Below, piece after piece: positions 1 to 9,823 of a stretch of DNA of 41,845 nt. The notes below the pieces were generated by a model, which did not search any database, had not been told where the DNA came from, and saw only the letters and a list, made by a program, of their open reading frames with translations. Positions within the stretch are counted from its first letter, which is position 1; each line of letters starts with the position of its first letter. A program made the translations under genes and the position numbers. Origin of the DNA: Defluviicoccus sp. bin129. GTDB taxonomy: Bacteria; Pseudomonadota; Alphaproteobacteria; MPNO01. Location: positions 1 through 41,845 of the forward strand of contig MPNO01000042.1 in NCBI GenBank assembly GCA_002239065.1, read 5' to 3'.

Positions 1-1145
1 GCATCCGCGTCTTCCTGTGGCGCGGGGCGCATGACGGCGCCGTCGGGCTCGACGATGCGGCGGGCGACCCGGTTCCGCCCGCCGCTACCGCCGCCGACGA
101 GCCCGCCTTCATGGTCTACACCTCGGGCACCACCGGCCGGCCCAAGGGGATCGTGCACGCCCATCGCTGGGCCGTGGCGCTCGGCGAGGCCAATTGCCGC
201 CGCATCCCGCCCTCGCCCGGCGACGTGGCCCTCGCAACCGGCGAGTGGAGCTTCATCAGCGCGCTCGGCCACAACCTCGTCTTCCCGCTGATGAACGGCG
301 TGACCGGGGCGATCCTGGAGGGTTCGGCCCGGCCGGAACGCGTGCTGGCGGCGGTCGAGCGATTCGGGGTGACACTGCTCTACTCGGTGGCGACGGTCTA
401 TCGCCGCGTCCTCGCGATCGAGGGGATCGAGGATCGCCACGACCTGTCGAGCCTGCGCGGCTGCAGCGCCACCGGCGAGGCGCTGGAGGCGGCGACCTGG
501 CAGGAGTTCAAGCGCCGGGTCGGCTGCGACATCTGGGAGCATTACGGCGTCTCCGAGATGCAGATGGTGCTGGGGCAGGGGCCCGGGCACCCGGTCAGGC
601 CGGGCTCGATCGGCAGGCCGATACCGGGGACGCGGGTCGCGGTGATGGACGAGTCCTACCGCGAGCTGCCGCCGGGCGAGATCGGCCGCTTCCTGGTCGC
701 CGCCGACAGCCCCGGCTTCTTTCTCGGCTATCACCGCGACCCGGCGATGACCGCGCGGGTGATGCATGACGGCTGGTACCACACCGGCGACCTCGCCTGG
801 CGCGACGCGGACGGCTATTACTGGATCGCCGGGCGCGAGGACGACTGTTTCAAGAGCCGCGGCATCTTCATCTCGCCCTACGAGATCGAGAACGCGCTGA
901 GGGGCCACCCGGCGGTGGCCGAGGCCTGCGTGGTGCCGCTGCCCGATTCCGAGATCGGCAACCGCATCCGCGCCGTGGTGGTCGCCCGCGACGGCCACGC
1001 CGCGCCCGGCCTCGGCGAGGCGCTGCGCGAGGATTTGCGCGCCCGCATCGCGCGCTACAAGGTGCCGCATGTCGTCGAGTTGGCGGATTCGTTGCCGAAG
1101 AGCGCGGTCGGCAAGGTGCTCCGGCGCGAGGTGGCGGGCGGGTAG
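1..1145 (+). CDS. acyl-CoA synthetase / aryl-CoA ligase, 3' part (AMP-binding family)
   Basis: This is the C-terminal part of an ANL-superfamily adenylating enzyme that joins a carboxylic acid to CoA using ATP. The frame is open from base 3, so the gene starts before the window. The P-loop YTSGTTGRPKG lies at about 114-146. Next come the adenine-binding region WEHYGVSEMQ, the YHTGDLAWRD motif with its ATP-ribose Asp, the GREDDCFKSRG hinge, and the C-terminal catalytic lysine in LPKSAVGKVLRRE. The hinge and the SEMQ region resemble aryl/benzoate-CoA ligases more than long-chain fatty acyl ligases, but the substrate cannot be fixed without the N-terminal half. It ends 6 bp before the convergent binding-protein gene. 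Family assignment is firm, substrate is open. Confidence 0.9.
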   Translation, partial: IRVFLWRGAHDGAVGLDDAAGDPVPPAATAADEPAFMVYTSGTTGRPKGIVHAHRWAVALGEANCRRIPPSPGDVALATGEWSFISALGHNLVFPLMNGVTGAILEGSARPERVLAAVERFGVTLLYSVATVYRRVLAIEGIEDRHDLSSLRGCSATGEALEAATWQEFKRRVGCDIWEHYGVSEMQMVLGQGPGHPVRPGSIGRPIPGTRVAVMDESYRELPPGEIGRFLVAADSPGFFLGYHRDPAMTARVMHDGWYHTGDLAWRDADGYYWIAGREDDCFKSRGIFISPYEIENALRGHPAVAEACVVPLPDSEIGNRIRAVVVARDGHAAPGLGEALREDLRARIARYKVPHVVELADSLPKSAVGKVLRREVAGG

Positions 1146-1151
1146 GGGGCC

Positions 1152-2177
1152 TCACCCCTCCGGCGGGTCGAAATCGGACGGGAAGGGCGGCAGCGCCCCC
1201 AGCGCGTCGCGCACGAAGCTCCGCGCGAGGATCTCGTCCTGGCTCACCTCGCGCAGCGTCGGGTTCAGGGCGCGGAAATCGGCGAACTGCGCGTCCCAGT
1301 GGGCGGCCGACATCTCGCCACTGCGCGGGAATCCGCCAACCGGCCCGCCCCGGGGGGGGCCGACCTCCCCCCATTGGCCGCCAACCCCGCCATTGTCGCG
1401 TTCCTGCCGCCAGATCGCCGCGATCCCGTCGCCCGGCAGCTCGACGATGGCGTTGCCGCAGAACACCCGTTCGAACGCGTCCCCGTCCGCGTGCAGGGTG
1501 CGCGAGGCCCGGATCATGCCGCGCGCCACGCGGGCGAGGGTGTCCGGCGCTTCCGCCTCGAACGCCTCGGTGGTCGAGAGCACGCCGTGCGGCTGCACCG
1601 GGACGAGGCGCTTGAGCTCGGCGAAACCGAGCAGCGTGTGGAGCCTGTCGCCGTGCTTCTCGCTCAGCGACAGGGCCTCCTCGACCCGGATCAGCGAGAC
1701 GTCGACCGAGCCGTCGAGCAGGGCCGCGATGCGTTCGGGCGGCGGGCCCAGCGCGCGCCATTCGATCTCGTCCTCGGCGATGCCGAGCGCGCGCACGGCG
1801 AGCCGGGCCATGTGGTGGCTGAGCGCGCCGAACCCGTCCAGCGCCCAGGTACAGCCGCGTAGCCGATCCGGCTCCGCGATCCGGTTCTGGACCACCAGGT
1901 TCTGCGCCAGCGCGCGGGCCATCGAGACCACGATGCGCACCGGGGCGCCGCCGGCGCGGGCGGCCAGCGCCGGGCCGAGCCCGCCATAGGCCACGTCCAC
2001 CCGGCCGTCCATCAGCGCCTCGATCGCCCGCACCCCGCCATGGACCGGAATCCAGGACGGCTCCAGCCCCTCGTCGCGCCACAGGCCGAGATCGGTCGCC
2101 GCCGCGCAGGACAGGTCGTCGACGCCAAAGGTCTCGCCGGAGCCGGCGGCGAGTCGGACGGGGATCGGATCGGGCAT
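1152..2177 (-). CDS. NMT1/SsuA-like substrate-binding protein, no signal peptide
   Basis: A 341-residue protein of the periplasmic-binding-protein type II fold (NMT1/THI5/SsuA-like). Recognisable blocks are the early DLGLWRDEGLEP segment, the IEALMDGRVDVAYGG loop and GSVDVSLIRVEEA, which fit the ligand-binding core. The start at 2177 is chosen because the mRNA carries AGGAGA 6-7 bases upstream; a longer frame to 2207 lacks such a site. No signal peptide or lipobox is visible and no ABC permease or ATPase is nearby, so it may be a cytosolic binding protein or an enzyme with this fold. It lies 26 bp downstream of the MaoC gene and is probably its operon partner. Residues encoded near 1333-1386 (GQWGEVGPPRGGPVGG region) come from a 45-bp G/C-rich in-frame duplication that looks artefactual. 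Confidence 0.75.
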   Translation of the reverse strand: MPDPIPVRLAAGSGETFGVDDLSCAAATDLGLWRDEGLEPSWIPVHGGVRAIEALMDGRVDVAYGGLGPALAARAGGAPVRIVVSMARALAQNLVVQNRIAEPDRLRGCTWALDGFGALSHHMARLAVRALGIAEDEIEWRALGPPPERIAALLDGSVDVSLIRVEEALSLSEKHGDRLHTLLGFAELKRLVPVQPHGVLSTTEAFEAEAPDTLARVARGMIRASRTLHADGDAFERVFCGNAIVELPGDGIAAIWRQERDNGGVGGQWGEVGPPRGGPVGGFPRSGEMSAAHWDAQFADFRALNPTLREVSQDEILARSFVRDALGALPPFPSDFDPPEG

Positions 2178-2203
2178 GCGATTCTCCTGTGGGGCCAGCG
2201 GCT

Positions 2204-2659
2204 TCACTCAACCGGACGGCGGCGGACGAAGTGGAGGCTGGTGAGGGTCATCACCGCCTCGCCGTGCTGGTTGCGGGTCTCGTAGGCGATGCGGACCGCG
2301 TCGCGCCCGCCCGTACTCTGCGCCGGCGAAACCTCGATGATTTCCGCGAATACCTGCAGCGTGTCGCCGGCCCGCACCGGCTTGAGCCAGCGCAGCCTGT
2401 CGATACCCGGCGAGCCCATGCCGCAGGCCCGGAACGTGCCGGTGTCGACGAACAGCCCGAAGGTCAGCGCGGCGGTCTGGTAGCCCGGCGCGACGATGCC
2501 GCCGAACATGGATCTGGCCGCCGCCTCGGGGTCGGTGTGGTAGGGCAGGTTGGAATAGTCCCTGGCGAAGGAAATTATCTCGGCCTCCGACAGCGTCTTC
2601 CGCGCGCTCTCGATGATCTGGCCGACACAAAAATCCTCGAAATAGAGATCGCCCGTCAC
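2204..2659 (-). CDS. MaoC-like (R)-hydratase / acyl dehydratase
   Basis: A 151-residue single hot-dog domain protein of the MaoC family, which hydrates enoyl-CoA type substrates. The hydratase-2 signature is visible as D34, N37 and H41 in the segment FARDYSNLPYHTDPEAAA; Asp and His are the expected catalytic pair. The GTG start is inferred because it overlaps the mfd stop codon (GTGA), pointing to translational coupling, and because the product then starts at the usual position for the family. Following a DNA-repair gene is unusual functionally; the downstream binding-protein gene may share its transcript. The acyl substrate is unknown. Confidence 0.85.
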   Translation of the reverse strand: MTGDLYFEDFCVGQIIESARKTLSEAEIISFARDYSNLPYHTDPEAAARSMFGGIVAPGYQTAALTFGLFVDTGTFRACGMGSPGIDRLRWLKPVRAGDTLQVFAEIIEVSPAQSTGGRDAVRIAYETRNQHGEAVMTLTSLHFVRRRPVE

Positions 2660-5600
2660 TCTTCCTCCTCCGCGATGGCGGCAAGCCTGTCGACCAGCTC
2701 GCGCACGCCGTCGAGCCGGCGCGCGGGTATCGCCCAATCGCGCGTGACGACGAGGCGGTGGTCGGGGCGGAGCCTGGTGCGCCCGAGATCGTCCTGGATG
2801 TACTGGATCAGCCCGCCGGGGTTGGCGAACGCGTCGCCCCGGAAGGCCGCCACCGCGCCCTTGGGCCCGGCATCGAGCTTGTCGATCCCGGCGCGCCGGC
2901 ATTGCTGCTTGACGGCGATGACGTGGAGCAGGGTCTCGACCTCGCCCGGCAGCGGGCCGAAGCGGTCGATCAGCTCGGCCGCGAAGCCGTCGGTCTCCCC
3001 CCGGTCGGCGAGGCGCGCGATGCGGCGGTAGAGCCCGAGCCGCACGTCGAGATCGGTGACATAGGAGGTCGGGATCAGCACCGGCAGGCCGATCGCGATC
3101 TGCGGCACCCAGTCCGCCGCCTCGGCCTCGCCCGCCCCGCGCGCCTGGGCCACCGCCTCTTCCAGCATCTGCTGGTAAAGCTCGACCCCGACCTCGCGGA
3201 TATGGCCGGACTGCGCCTCGCCCAGCAGATTGCCGGCGCCGCGGATGTCGAGGTCGTGGCTGGCCAGAGAAAACCCGGCGCCCAGCGTGTCCAGCGTCTG
3301 CATCACTTCGAGGCGCTTTCCCGCCGCTTCGGTGAGGGCCCGGTCGGGCGGCAGGGTGAGGTAGCAATAGCCGCGCAGCTTGGACCGCCCGATACGGCCG
3401 CGGAGCTGGTAGAGCTGGGCGAGGCCGAACAGGTCGGCGCGGTGGACGACGAGCGTGTTGGCGCGCGGGATGTCGAGCCCCGACTCGACGATCTGGGTGC
3501 ACAGCAGCACGTCGATGCGCCCCTCGTAGAAGGCCACCATCGTGTCCTCCAGCGCCCGGCCCGGCATGCGGCCATGGGCGATGGCGACGGTGACCTCGGG
3601 CACCAGCTCTTCCAGGCGTTCGGCGACGTCGTCGAGCTGGCCGATGCGCGGGCACACGTAGAAGCTCTGCCCGCCGCGAAAATGCTCCCGCATGATCGCC
3701 TCGCGGACGATGACGGGATCGAAGGGGAGCACATAGGTCCGCACCGCCAGCCGGTCGACCGGCGGGGTGGCGATGGTGCTCATCTCGCGCACCCCGCTGA
3801 GCGCCATCTGGAGCGTGCGCGGGATCGGGGTCGCGGTCATGGTCAGCACGTGGACGTTGGCCTTGAGCTGCTTGAGGCGTTCCTTGTGGGCGACGCCGAA
3901 ATGCTGCTCCTCGTCGACCACCAGCAGAGCCAGGTTGCGGAACGCGATGCCCCTGGCCAGCAAAGCGTGGGTGCCGATGACGATATCGACCGTGCCGTCG
4001 GCCAGCCCCTGCTTGACGGCGGCGGTCTCCTTCGCCGGGACCAGCCGCGAGAGCTGGCCGATATTCACCGCGAGGCCGGCGAAGCGCTGGCTGAAGGTCA
4101 CGAAATGCTGCCGCGCGAGCAGTGTCGTCGGCACCACCACCGCGACCTGCCCGCCGGAATGGACGACGTTGAACGCCGCCCTCAGCGCGACCTCGGTCTT
4201 GCCGAAACCGACATCGCCGCAGATCAGCCGATCCATCGGCTGGCCGCTTCCGAGATCGGCCATCGTCGTGTCGATCGCCTCGACCTGGTCCTCGGTCTCG
4301 GTGAACGGGAAGCGCGCGCAGAACGCCTCGTAGAGCCCGGGCTCGGCGGCGATCGGCTCCACCGAATGGAGCTTGCGCCGGGCGGCGACGGCGATCAGCT
4401 GGTCCGCCATCTCGAGCAGCCGCTTGCGGAGCCGCGCCCTGCCCCGCTGCCCAGCCCGGCCGCCCACTCGCGGCGGCGCGCTGGGGGGCCCGCCCCTTGC
4501 GCGCCGCCCGGCCCGCGCCGCCCAGCCGGTCGAGCACCGCCTCCGAATCGCCCGAGCCGTAGCGCGACAGCACTTCGAGGCTCTCGACCGGGACGTAGAG
4601 GCGATCGCCGCCGGCATAGGAGAGGCGCAGGCAGTCATGCGGCGCGCCCGCGGCGACGACGGTTTCCAGCCCCTCGTAGCGGCCGATTCCGTGCTCCACA
4701 TGGACCACCAGGTCCTGCGGCGAGAGGTCCGAGGCATCGGCGACGAAGTTCCTGGCGCGGCGCCGGCGCGGCCGGGTCAGGCGCTCGCCCAGAATGTCCT
4801 GCTCGCCGACGACGAGGAGATCGGGGGTCTCGAAACCCTGTTCGATGCCGAGCACGGCGAGCGCGGCGGCGCCTTGCGGCAGAGCCTCGACCTCCGGCCA
4901 GCTCGCCGCCGGGGCGAGGCCGGAGACGCCGTGCTCGGCGAGGATCTGGCCGAGCCGTTCGCGCGAGCCCGGCGACCAGGCCGCGACGACGACCCGGACG
5001 CCGTCGCGGCGGCGCGCGTCCAGCGTCCGCTTCACCCGGTCGAACGGGTCGCCCGGCTCGCCATCCGCCTCCGCCGCGGCGCCGGAAAAGGCGGGCGCGC
5101 GGCGGCCGGCGAAATCGGCGACCGAATCGAAGGCTCCGTGCGGCATGTCCCCGGGCGCGCCGTAAGGCTGGAAATAGCCCAGCTTGCGCCGCGCCAGCAG
5201 GCCGTCCCACTCGGCCGCGTCGAGATAGAGCCGGCCGGGCGGCAACGGCCGGTAGGGCGGCGTGCGGTCGGTCCCCGCGCGTCCGTTTTCCAGGTAGGTC
5301 CGCCTGGCATCGTAGTAGTCGGCGATCATTTCGAGCCGGGCGTCGCGCGCCGCCTCGATCTGGTGTTCGAGGGTCACCATCGCATCGGGCAGGTAGTCGA
5401 ACAGGGTCTCCAGCCCGTCATGGAACAACGGCAGCCAGTGCTCCATGCCGATCTGCTTTCTCCCCTCGCTCACCGCCTGGTAGAGCGGGTCGTCGGATAC
5501 CGCGCCGAAGGATTCGCGATAGCCGGCGCGGAAGCGGCCGATGGAGGGCGCGTCCAGCGCGATCTCGCTTACCGGGGACAGCGCGAGCCGCTCCAGCGTG

Positions 5601-6232
5601 GCCGTGGTCCGCTGGGTTCCGGCGTCGAAGCTGCGGATCCCCTCCAGCGTGTCGCCGAACAGATCGAGGCGGACCGGCTGGTCGGGGCCGGGCGGGAAGA
5701 TGTCGACGATCCCGCCGCGGATCGCGAACTCGCCGGCCTCGCGCACCGTGCTCGCGCGCTGGTAGCCGTTGCGCACCAGAAACCCGGTGAGCCCGTCGAG
5801 GTCGAGACCGTCTCCCGGCGCGGCCTCGAAGGAGGCGCCGAGCCAGACCGCGCGCGGCGGCAGGCGCTGCAACGCGGCCGCGACGGTGGTGAGCACGACC
5901 ATCGGGCCGTCCGCTTGCCCGTCGGCGAGGCGGGCCATGGCGTCCACCCGCTCGGCGACGATCTCGCTCACCGGCGAGACCCGGTCATAGGGCAGGCAAT
6001 CCCAGGCGGGCAGCCGCAGGACCCGGAGATCCGGCGCGAAGAAGCCGATTCCCTCGGCGAGCCTGGCAAGCCGGGCATCGTCGCGCGCGATGTGCAGCAC
6101 GCACGACCCGCCGCCCGCGGCGAGTTCCGCGACGACCCGTGCTTCCAGCGCCTCCGGCACGCCGGCGAGCAGCGTCCGTCCGGCCCCCGCGGCGGCGTCG
6201 ATCCGGTCCGGCCGGGCGGCGGGCGGGCTCAC
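2656..6232 (-). CDS. mfd: transcription-repair coupling factor Mfd, frame-shifted in this sequence
   Basis: Mfd is a DNA translocase that removes stalled RNA polymerase and recruits UvrA. The N-terminal part (6232 down to about 4510) holds the UvrB-like domains and the RNA-polymerase-interacting module around HVEHGIGRYEGLE. The C-terminal part (about 4450 to 2656), in another frame, holds the RecG-like motor: Walker A GDVGFGKTEVA, Walker B DEEQHFG, motif III TATPIPRT and the TRG segment. The GTG start overlaps the sdhE stop (GTGA). The frame break sits in a G/C-rich patch at about 4450-4510 where a roughly 40-bp segment is present twice, each copy degrading toward the junction. Both halves are otherwise well conserved, so a sequencing or assembly error is much more likely than a real pseudogene. 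Span without correction is 3577 bp. Confidence 0.93.
4450..4510. other. G/C-rich duplicated patch causing the mfd frameshift
   Basis: On the minus strand the codons for the LDRLGGAG segment are followed by a G/C-rich run. After it a second, imperfect copy of the same roughly 40-bp stretch appears in a different frame and leads into the RLRKRLLEMADQL segment. The first copy is accurate at its 5' side and the second at its 3' side, as expected when two reads with poor ends are joined. The uncorrected length is 1 modulo 3, so the extra bases must number 1 modulo 3. Confidence 0.7.
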
Positions 6233-6492
6233 AGCGCGCCCTTGTAGGCCTTGAGCATGGCCATCACGTCGGTGTCGAACTCGGCGGGCACGGGGTGCAG
6301 CCCGATCACCCAGCCGAGCAGCTCCGGGTCCGGCCGATCCAGCAGCTCTTCGAGCGCATCCAGCTGCGCCGCGTCGAGACGCGGGAGATTCGATTCGGCG
6401 AACCCGCCGATCACCAGGTCGCTCTCCTTGGTTCCCCGGCGCAGGCTGCGGAACAGGATGCGCTTGCGGCGGGCGTCGAGGTCTTGCTGCAA
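6229..6492 (-). CDS. sdhE: FAD assembly factor SdhE (DUF339)
   Basis: An 87-residue protein of the SdhE/Sdh5 family, which promotes covalent FAD attachment to the succinate dehydrogenase flavoprotein. The family signature appears as FRSLRRGTKESDLVIGGFA, containing the RGxxE motif, followed by a helical bundle (LEELLDRPDPELLGW). The start is taken as TTG at 6492, preceded by GGGGAG at a suitable distance; this gives the standard family length. Its stop overlaps the mfd GTG start, so the two are probably cotranscribed, an arrangement common in alphaproteobacteria. It is divergent from recG across 132 bp. Confidence 0.88.
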   Translation of the reverse strand: MQQDLDARRKRILFRSLRRGTKESDLVIGGFAESNLPRLDAAQLDALEELLDRPDPELLGWVIGLHPVPAEFDTDVMAMLKAYKGAL

Positions 6493-6624
6493 ATGGAGGG
6501 CTCCCCGTGGCGGGAGACCTCTCGCACAGCGCCGCCGCGGGGGCAAGGGAGGCGGGCGGCGCTCGCTTGACGGCACCGCGCGGGCGCTGTCCGATGGCGC
6601 CAGCCACAGAACCGGGTTCCGCCG

Positions 6625-8825
6625 ATGCGTCCGGAAATCCTGTTTCCCCTGTTCGCCGAAATCCGGTCGCTGCCCGGCGTCGGGCCGCGCATCGGCAAGG
6701 CGATCGAGCGGCTGGCCGGGAAGCGGCTTGTCGACCTGCTGTGGCACCTGCCCAACGGGGTGATCGACCGCCGGTTCTCGCCGCAAATCGCCAGCGCGCC
6801 CGACAAGGCGATCGTCACCATCGCGGTCGAGATCGACCGTCACCTCCTCCCCGCCAGCCGGCGGGTCCCCTACCGCGTGGTCTGCCATGACGGGACCGGG
6901 GCGCTCGACCTCGTGTTCTTCAACGCGAGGCCGGAATATCTGGAAACCGTCCTTCCGGTGGGCGAGAAGCGGGTGGTCAGCGGCCGGGTCGAGCGCTACC
7001 GCGACCGGCTCCAGATGACCCATCCCGACCATATCGGCCGCCCCGGCGAGCTCGACGCCCTCAAGCGGGTCGAGCCGGTCTATCCGCTGACCGGCGGGGT
7101 GACGGGCCGGCCCCTGGCGCAAACCGGTGCCCAAGACGGGCCCCGCCGGCCCCCGCCCGCCCGGGCGGCCCCCACCCCCACAGGGGGGTGGAGCCGGTCT
7201 ATCCGCTGACCGGCGGGTTGACGGCCAGGCCGCTGGCGAAGACGGTTGCCGAGGCGGTGCGCCGCGCGCCCGGCCTGCCGGAATGGAACGACCCGGCCTG
7301 GATGGCGCAAAAGTCCTGGCCGGGCTGGCGCGAGGCCGTGACCCTGGCGCACGCGCCGGAGGACGAGTCCGCTCTCGATCCCGCCCATCCGGCGCGCGAG
7401 CGCCTCGCCTATGACGAGCTGCTGGCCAACCAGCTCGCGCTCGCTTTGGTGCGCCGCCGCCGGCGCGCGCGCCCGGGCCGGCAAATCGCCGGCGACGGGG
7501 TGCTGCGCGGGCGCGCACGGGAGTCTTTCGGCTTCGCCCTGACCGGCGCGCAGGAAGCGGCGGTCGCCGAGATCGCCGCCGACATGGCCGCGCCCGAGTG
7601 CATGATCCGGCTGCTCCAGGGCGATGTCGGCAGCGGCAAGACCGTGGTCGCCTGTCTCGCCATGCTGGCGGCGGTCGAGACCGGCGCGCAGGCCGCGTTG
7701 ATGGCGCCCACCGAAGTCCTCGCGCGGCAGCATTTCGCCACCGTCGAGCCGCTTGCCCGGCGGATCGACGTCCCGGTGGCGCTGCTGACCGGGCGGGAGC
7801 GCGGCGGCAACCGGGAGCGCGTTCTCGCCGGACTCGCCGGCGGCGCGACGGCGATCGCCATCGGCACCCATGCGTTGCAGCAGGACGCGGTCGCCTTCGC
7901 CGACCTCGCGCTGGCGGTGATCGACGAGCAGCACCGTTTCGGCGTCGACCAGCGCATCGCGCTCGCCGACAAGGGGCGCGCGGTGGACATGCTGGTGATG
8001 ACGGCGACGCCGATCCCGCGCACCCTGACGATGACCGCCTATGGCGACATCGACGTTTCCAGGCTGCACGAGAAGCCGCCCGGAAGGCGCCCGGTCGATA
8101 CGCGGGTCCTGCCGGTCGACCGGCTGGGCGCGGTGATCGACCGGCTCCGGCGGGCCATCGCCGGCGGGGCGCGGGTCTTCTGGGTGTGTCCCGTGGTCGA
8201 GGAGTCGGAGACCCTCGACCTCGCGGCGGCGACCGAGCGGCATGCCGCGCTGGAGGTGCTGTTCGGCGACCGCGTCGGGCTGCTGCACGGCCGCATGAAG
8301 GGGCCGGAGAAGGACGCCGCGATGGCCCGCTTCGCGGGCGGCGAGATCGACATCCTGGTGGCGACCACGGTGATCGAGGTCGGGGTCGACGTCGCGGAAG
8401 CCTCGGTCGTGGTGGTCGAGCATGCCGAGCGTTTCGGGCTCGCCCAGCTTCACCAGCTTCGCGGGCGGGTCGGGCGCGGCGAGCGCGCCTCGTTCTGCCT
8501 GCTGCTCTATGGCGGCCCGCTGACCGAGACCGCGCGGGCGCGGCTCAACGTGATGCGCGAGACCGATGACGGTTTCCTGATCGCCGAGGAGGATCTGCGC
8601 CTGCGCGGCGCGGGGGAGCTGCTGGGCACCCGCCAGTCCGGGCTGCCCGATTTCCGGCTGGCCGACCTTGCCGCCCATGCCGGGTTGATCGAGGTCGCGC
8701 GCGACGACGCGCGGCTGATCGTCGAACGCGACGCCGATCTCGCGACGCCGCGCGGCGCGGCGCTGAGGACCCTGCTCTACCTGTTCGAGAGGGATGCCGT
8801 GGTCAGGACGGTGCGCTCAGGATGA
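6625..8825 (+). CDS. recG: ATP-dependent DNA helicase RecG, frame-shifted in this sequence
   Basis: RecG remodels stalled replication forks and branched DNA. The N-terminal part (6625 to about 7120) includes the helix-hairpin-helix SLPGVGPRIGKAIERL and the OB wedge domain. The C-terminal part (from 7191, another frame) has Walker A LLQGDVGSGKTVVA, the DEQHRFG box, TATPIPRTLTMT, the HGRMKGPEKD segment and the TRG region FGLAQLHQLRGRVGR. Between them, 27 bp encoding EPVYPLTGG occur at 7072 and again at 7191. Deleting one 119-bp unit restores a continuous 693-residue protein, the normal RecG length, so the break is almost certainly an assembly artefact. The 3' end overlaps the convergent DUF502 gene by 9 bp. 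Confidence 0.93.
7072..7190. repeat. 119-bp decaying direct duplication inside recG
   Basis: The 27 bases starting at 7072 recur exactly at 7191. Past base 27 the first copy diverges progressively from the second (isolated changes first, then dense ones, mostly to G or C) and dissolves into a C/G-rich run before the second copy begins. The offset of 119 is not a multiple of three and breaks recG. The decay pattern looks like a low-quality read tail incorporated into the contig. Confidence 0.75.
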
Positions 8826-9629
8826 TCCGCGCTTGCGCAGGTCCTCGATCTCCGCCGTCCCTTCGCTCTCGTCGTAGGGGATGGTGGGACGATCGCGCGC
8901 GGCCGGCGCGACCCGCTTGACCTTCCGCTCGTCCTCGTCGCGGCGGTCCTCCGGCGTCACGATGCCGCCCGAGACGACCATCTTGATCCCTTCCTCGACG
9001 GTCATGCTGAGCACGACCAGATCCTTCCTGGGAATGAACAGGAGATAGCCCGAGGTGGGGTTGGGCGTGGTCGGCAGGAAAACGTTGACCACCTCGTCCG
9101 CGGTCTGGTTCTGCACCTCGCCCAGCGTCTTGCCGGTGATGAAGCCGAGCGCCCAGCTGCCGCGCCTGGGATACTCGAACAGCACCACCTGGCGGAACGC
9201 GTTCGATTGCTGGCGCAGCACGGTCTCGAAGATCTGCTTGGTGGCGCTGTAGACGCTGCGGATCACCGGCATGCGGGCGAGCAGGCGCTCGCTCGTCCTG
9301 ATCCAGATGCGCCCGATCGCACCCGCCGCCATCGCCCCGATCAGTGTCAGCAGCACGAAGGCGATGATCAGCCCGAGCCCGGGGATGCCGAAGGGCAGGT
9401 AGGTCTCCGGGTTGTAGGCGGCGGGGATCAGCGGCGTGATCTTGCCGTCGATCCAGTTGATGATCAGCCAGGCGAGATAGAACGTGATCGCGATCGGGGC
9501 GGTGACCAGAACCCCGGCGAAGAAATAGGCGCGGATGTGCCGCATGATGCGCAGCCGCATGCGGCGACCGCGGCGCCGGCGGCGCGGTCCGGTGTCCTCG
9601 CCGGGCTTCGGCTTTTCGCTCTGGTCCAT
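8817..9629 (-). CDS. DUF502 family inner-membrane protein
   Basis: A 270-residue membrane protein of the DUF502 family, function not established. After a basic, Arg-rich cytosolic N-terminus (residues 1-29) there are two strongly hydrophobic segments, YFFAGVLVTAPIAITFYLAW and LGLIIAFVLLTLIGAMAAGA. They are followed by the conserved family core: the SVYSATKQIFETVL segment, VVLFEYPRRGSWALGFITG, VNVFLPTTPNPTSGYLLFIP and MTVEEGIKMVVSGG. The C-terminus is charged and probably disordered. It is convergent with recG; genes of this family are often found close to recG in alphaproteobacteria. Family assignment is firm, role unknown. Confidence 0.9.
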   Translation of the reverse strand: MDQSEKPKPGEDTGPRRRRRGRRMRLRIMRHIRAYFFAGVLVTAPIAITFYLAWLIINWIDGKITPLIPAAYNPETYLPFGIPGLGLIIAFVLLTLIGAMAAGAIGRIWIRTSERLLARMPVIRSVYSATKQIFETVLRQQSNAFRQVVLFEYPRRGSWALGFITGKTLGEVQNQTADEVVNVFLPTTPNPTSGYLLFIPRKDLVVLSMTVEEGIKMVVSGGIVTPEDRRDEDERKVKRVAPAARDRPTIPYDESEGTAEIEDLRKRGSS

Positions 9630-9823
9630 GCTCGACTTCCCGCTTGCCTAGCACCGGGCTACCGCAACGCGACAGTGCACATGTAATTCGGCGCTTCGTC
9701 CCGCGCCATGCCGGCCTGGTCGTTAGATCGTATGGCGGGCGCCCGATTTCCATCCCCGCGGAACAAATTGCCGCAGAATCCCGGCCCACCCGATCGACGC
9801 GACGACCGGGGGCTGCCGGGGCG

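Noticed and set aside
2758..5790. A 1010-residue plus-strand frame opposite mfd
   Set aside because: It is the antisense of mfd in high-GC DNA; its composition (Ala/Arg/Gly/Asp) has no domain pattern, and mfd domains explain the stretch.
4450..7190. mfd and recG as true pseudogenes, implying loss of both repair helicases
   Set aside because: All motifs are intact on each side of the breaks and each break lies in a G/C-rich duplicated patch, so sequence error is the better explanation.
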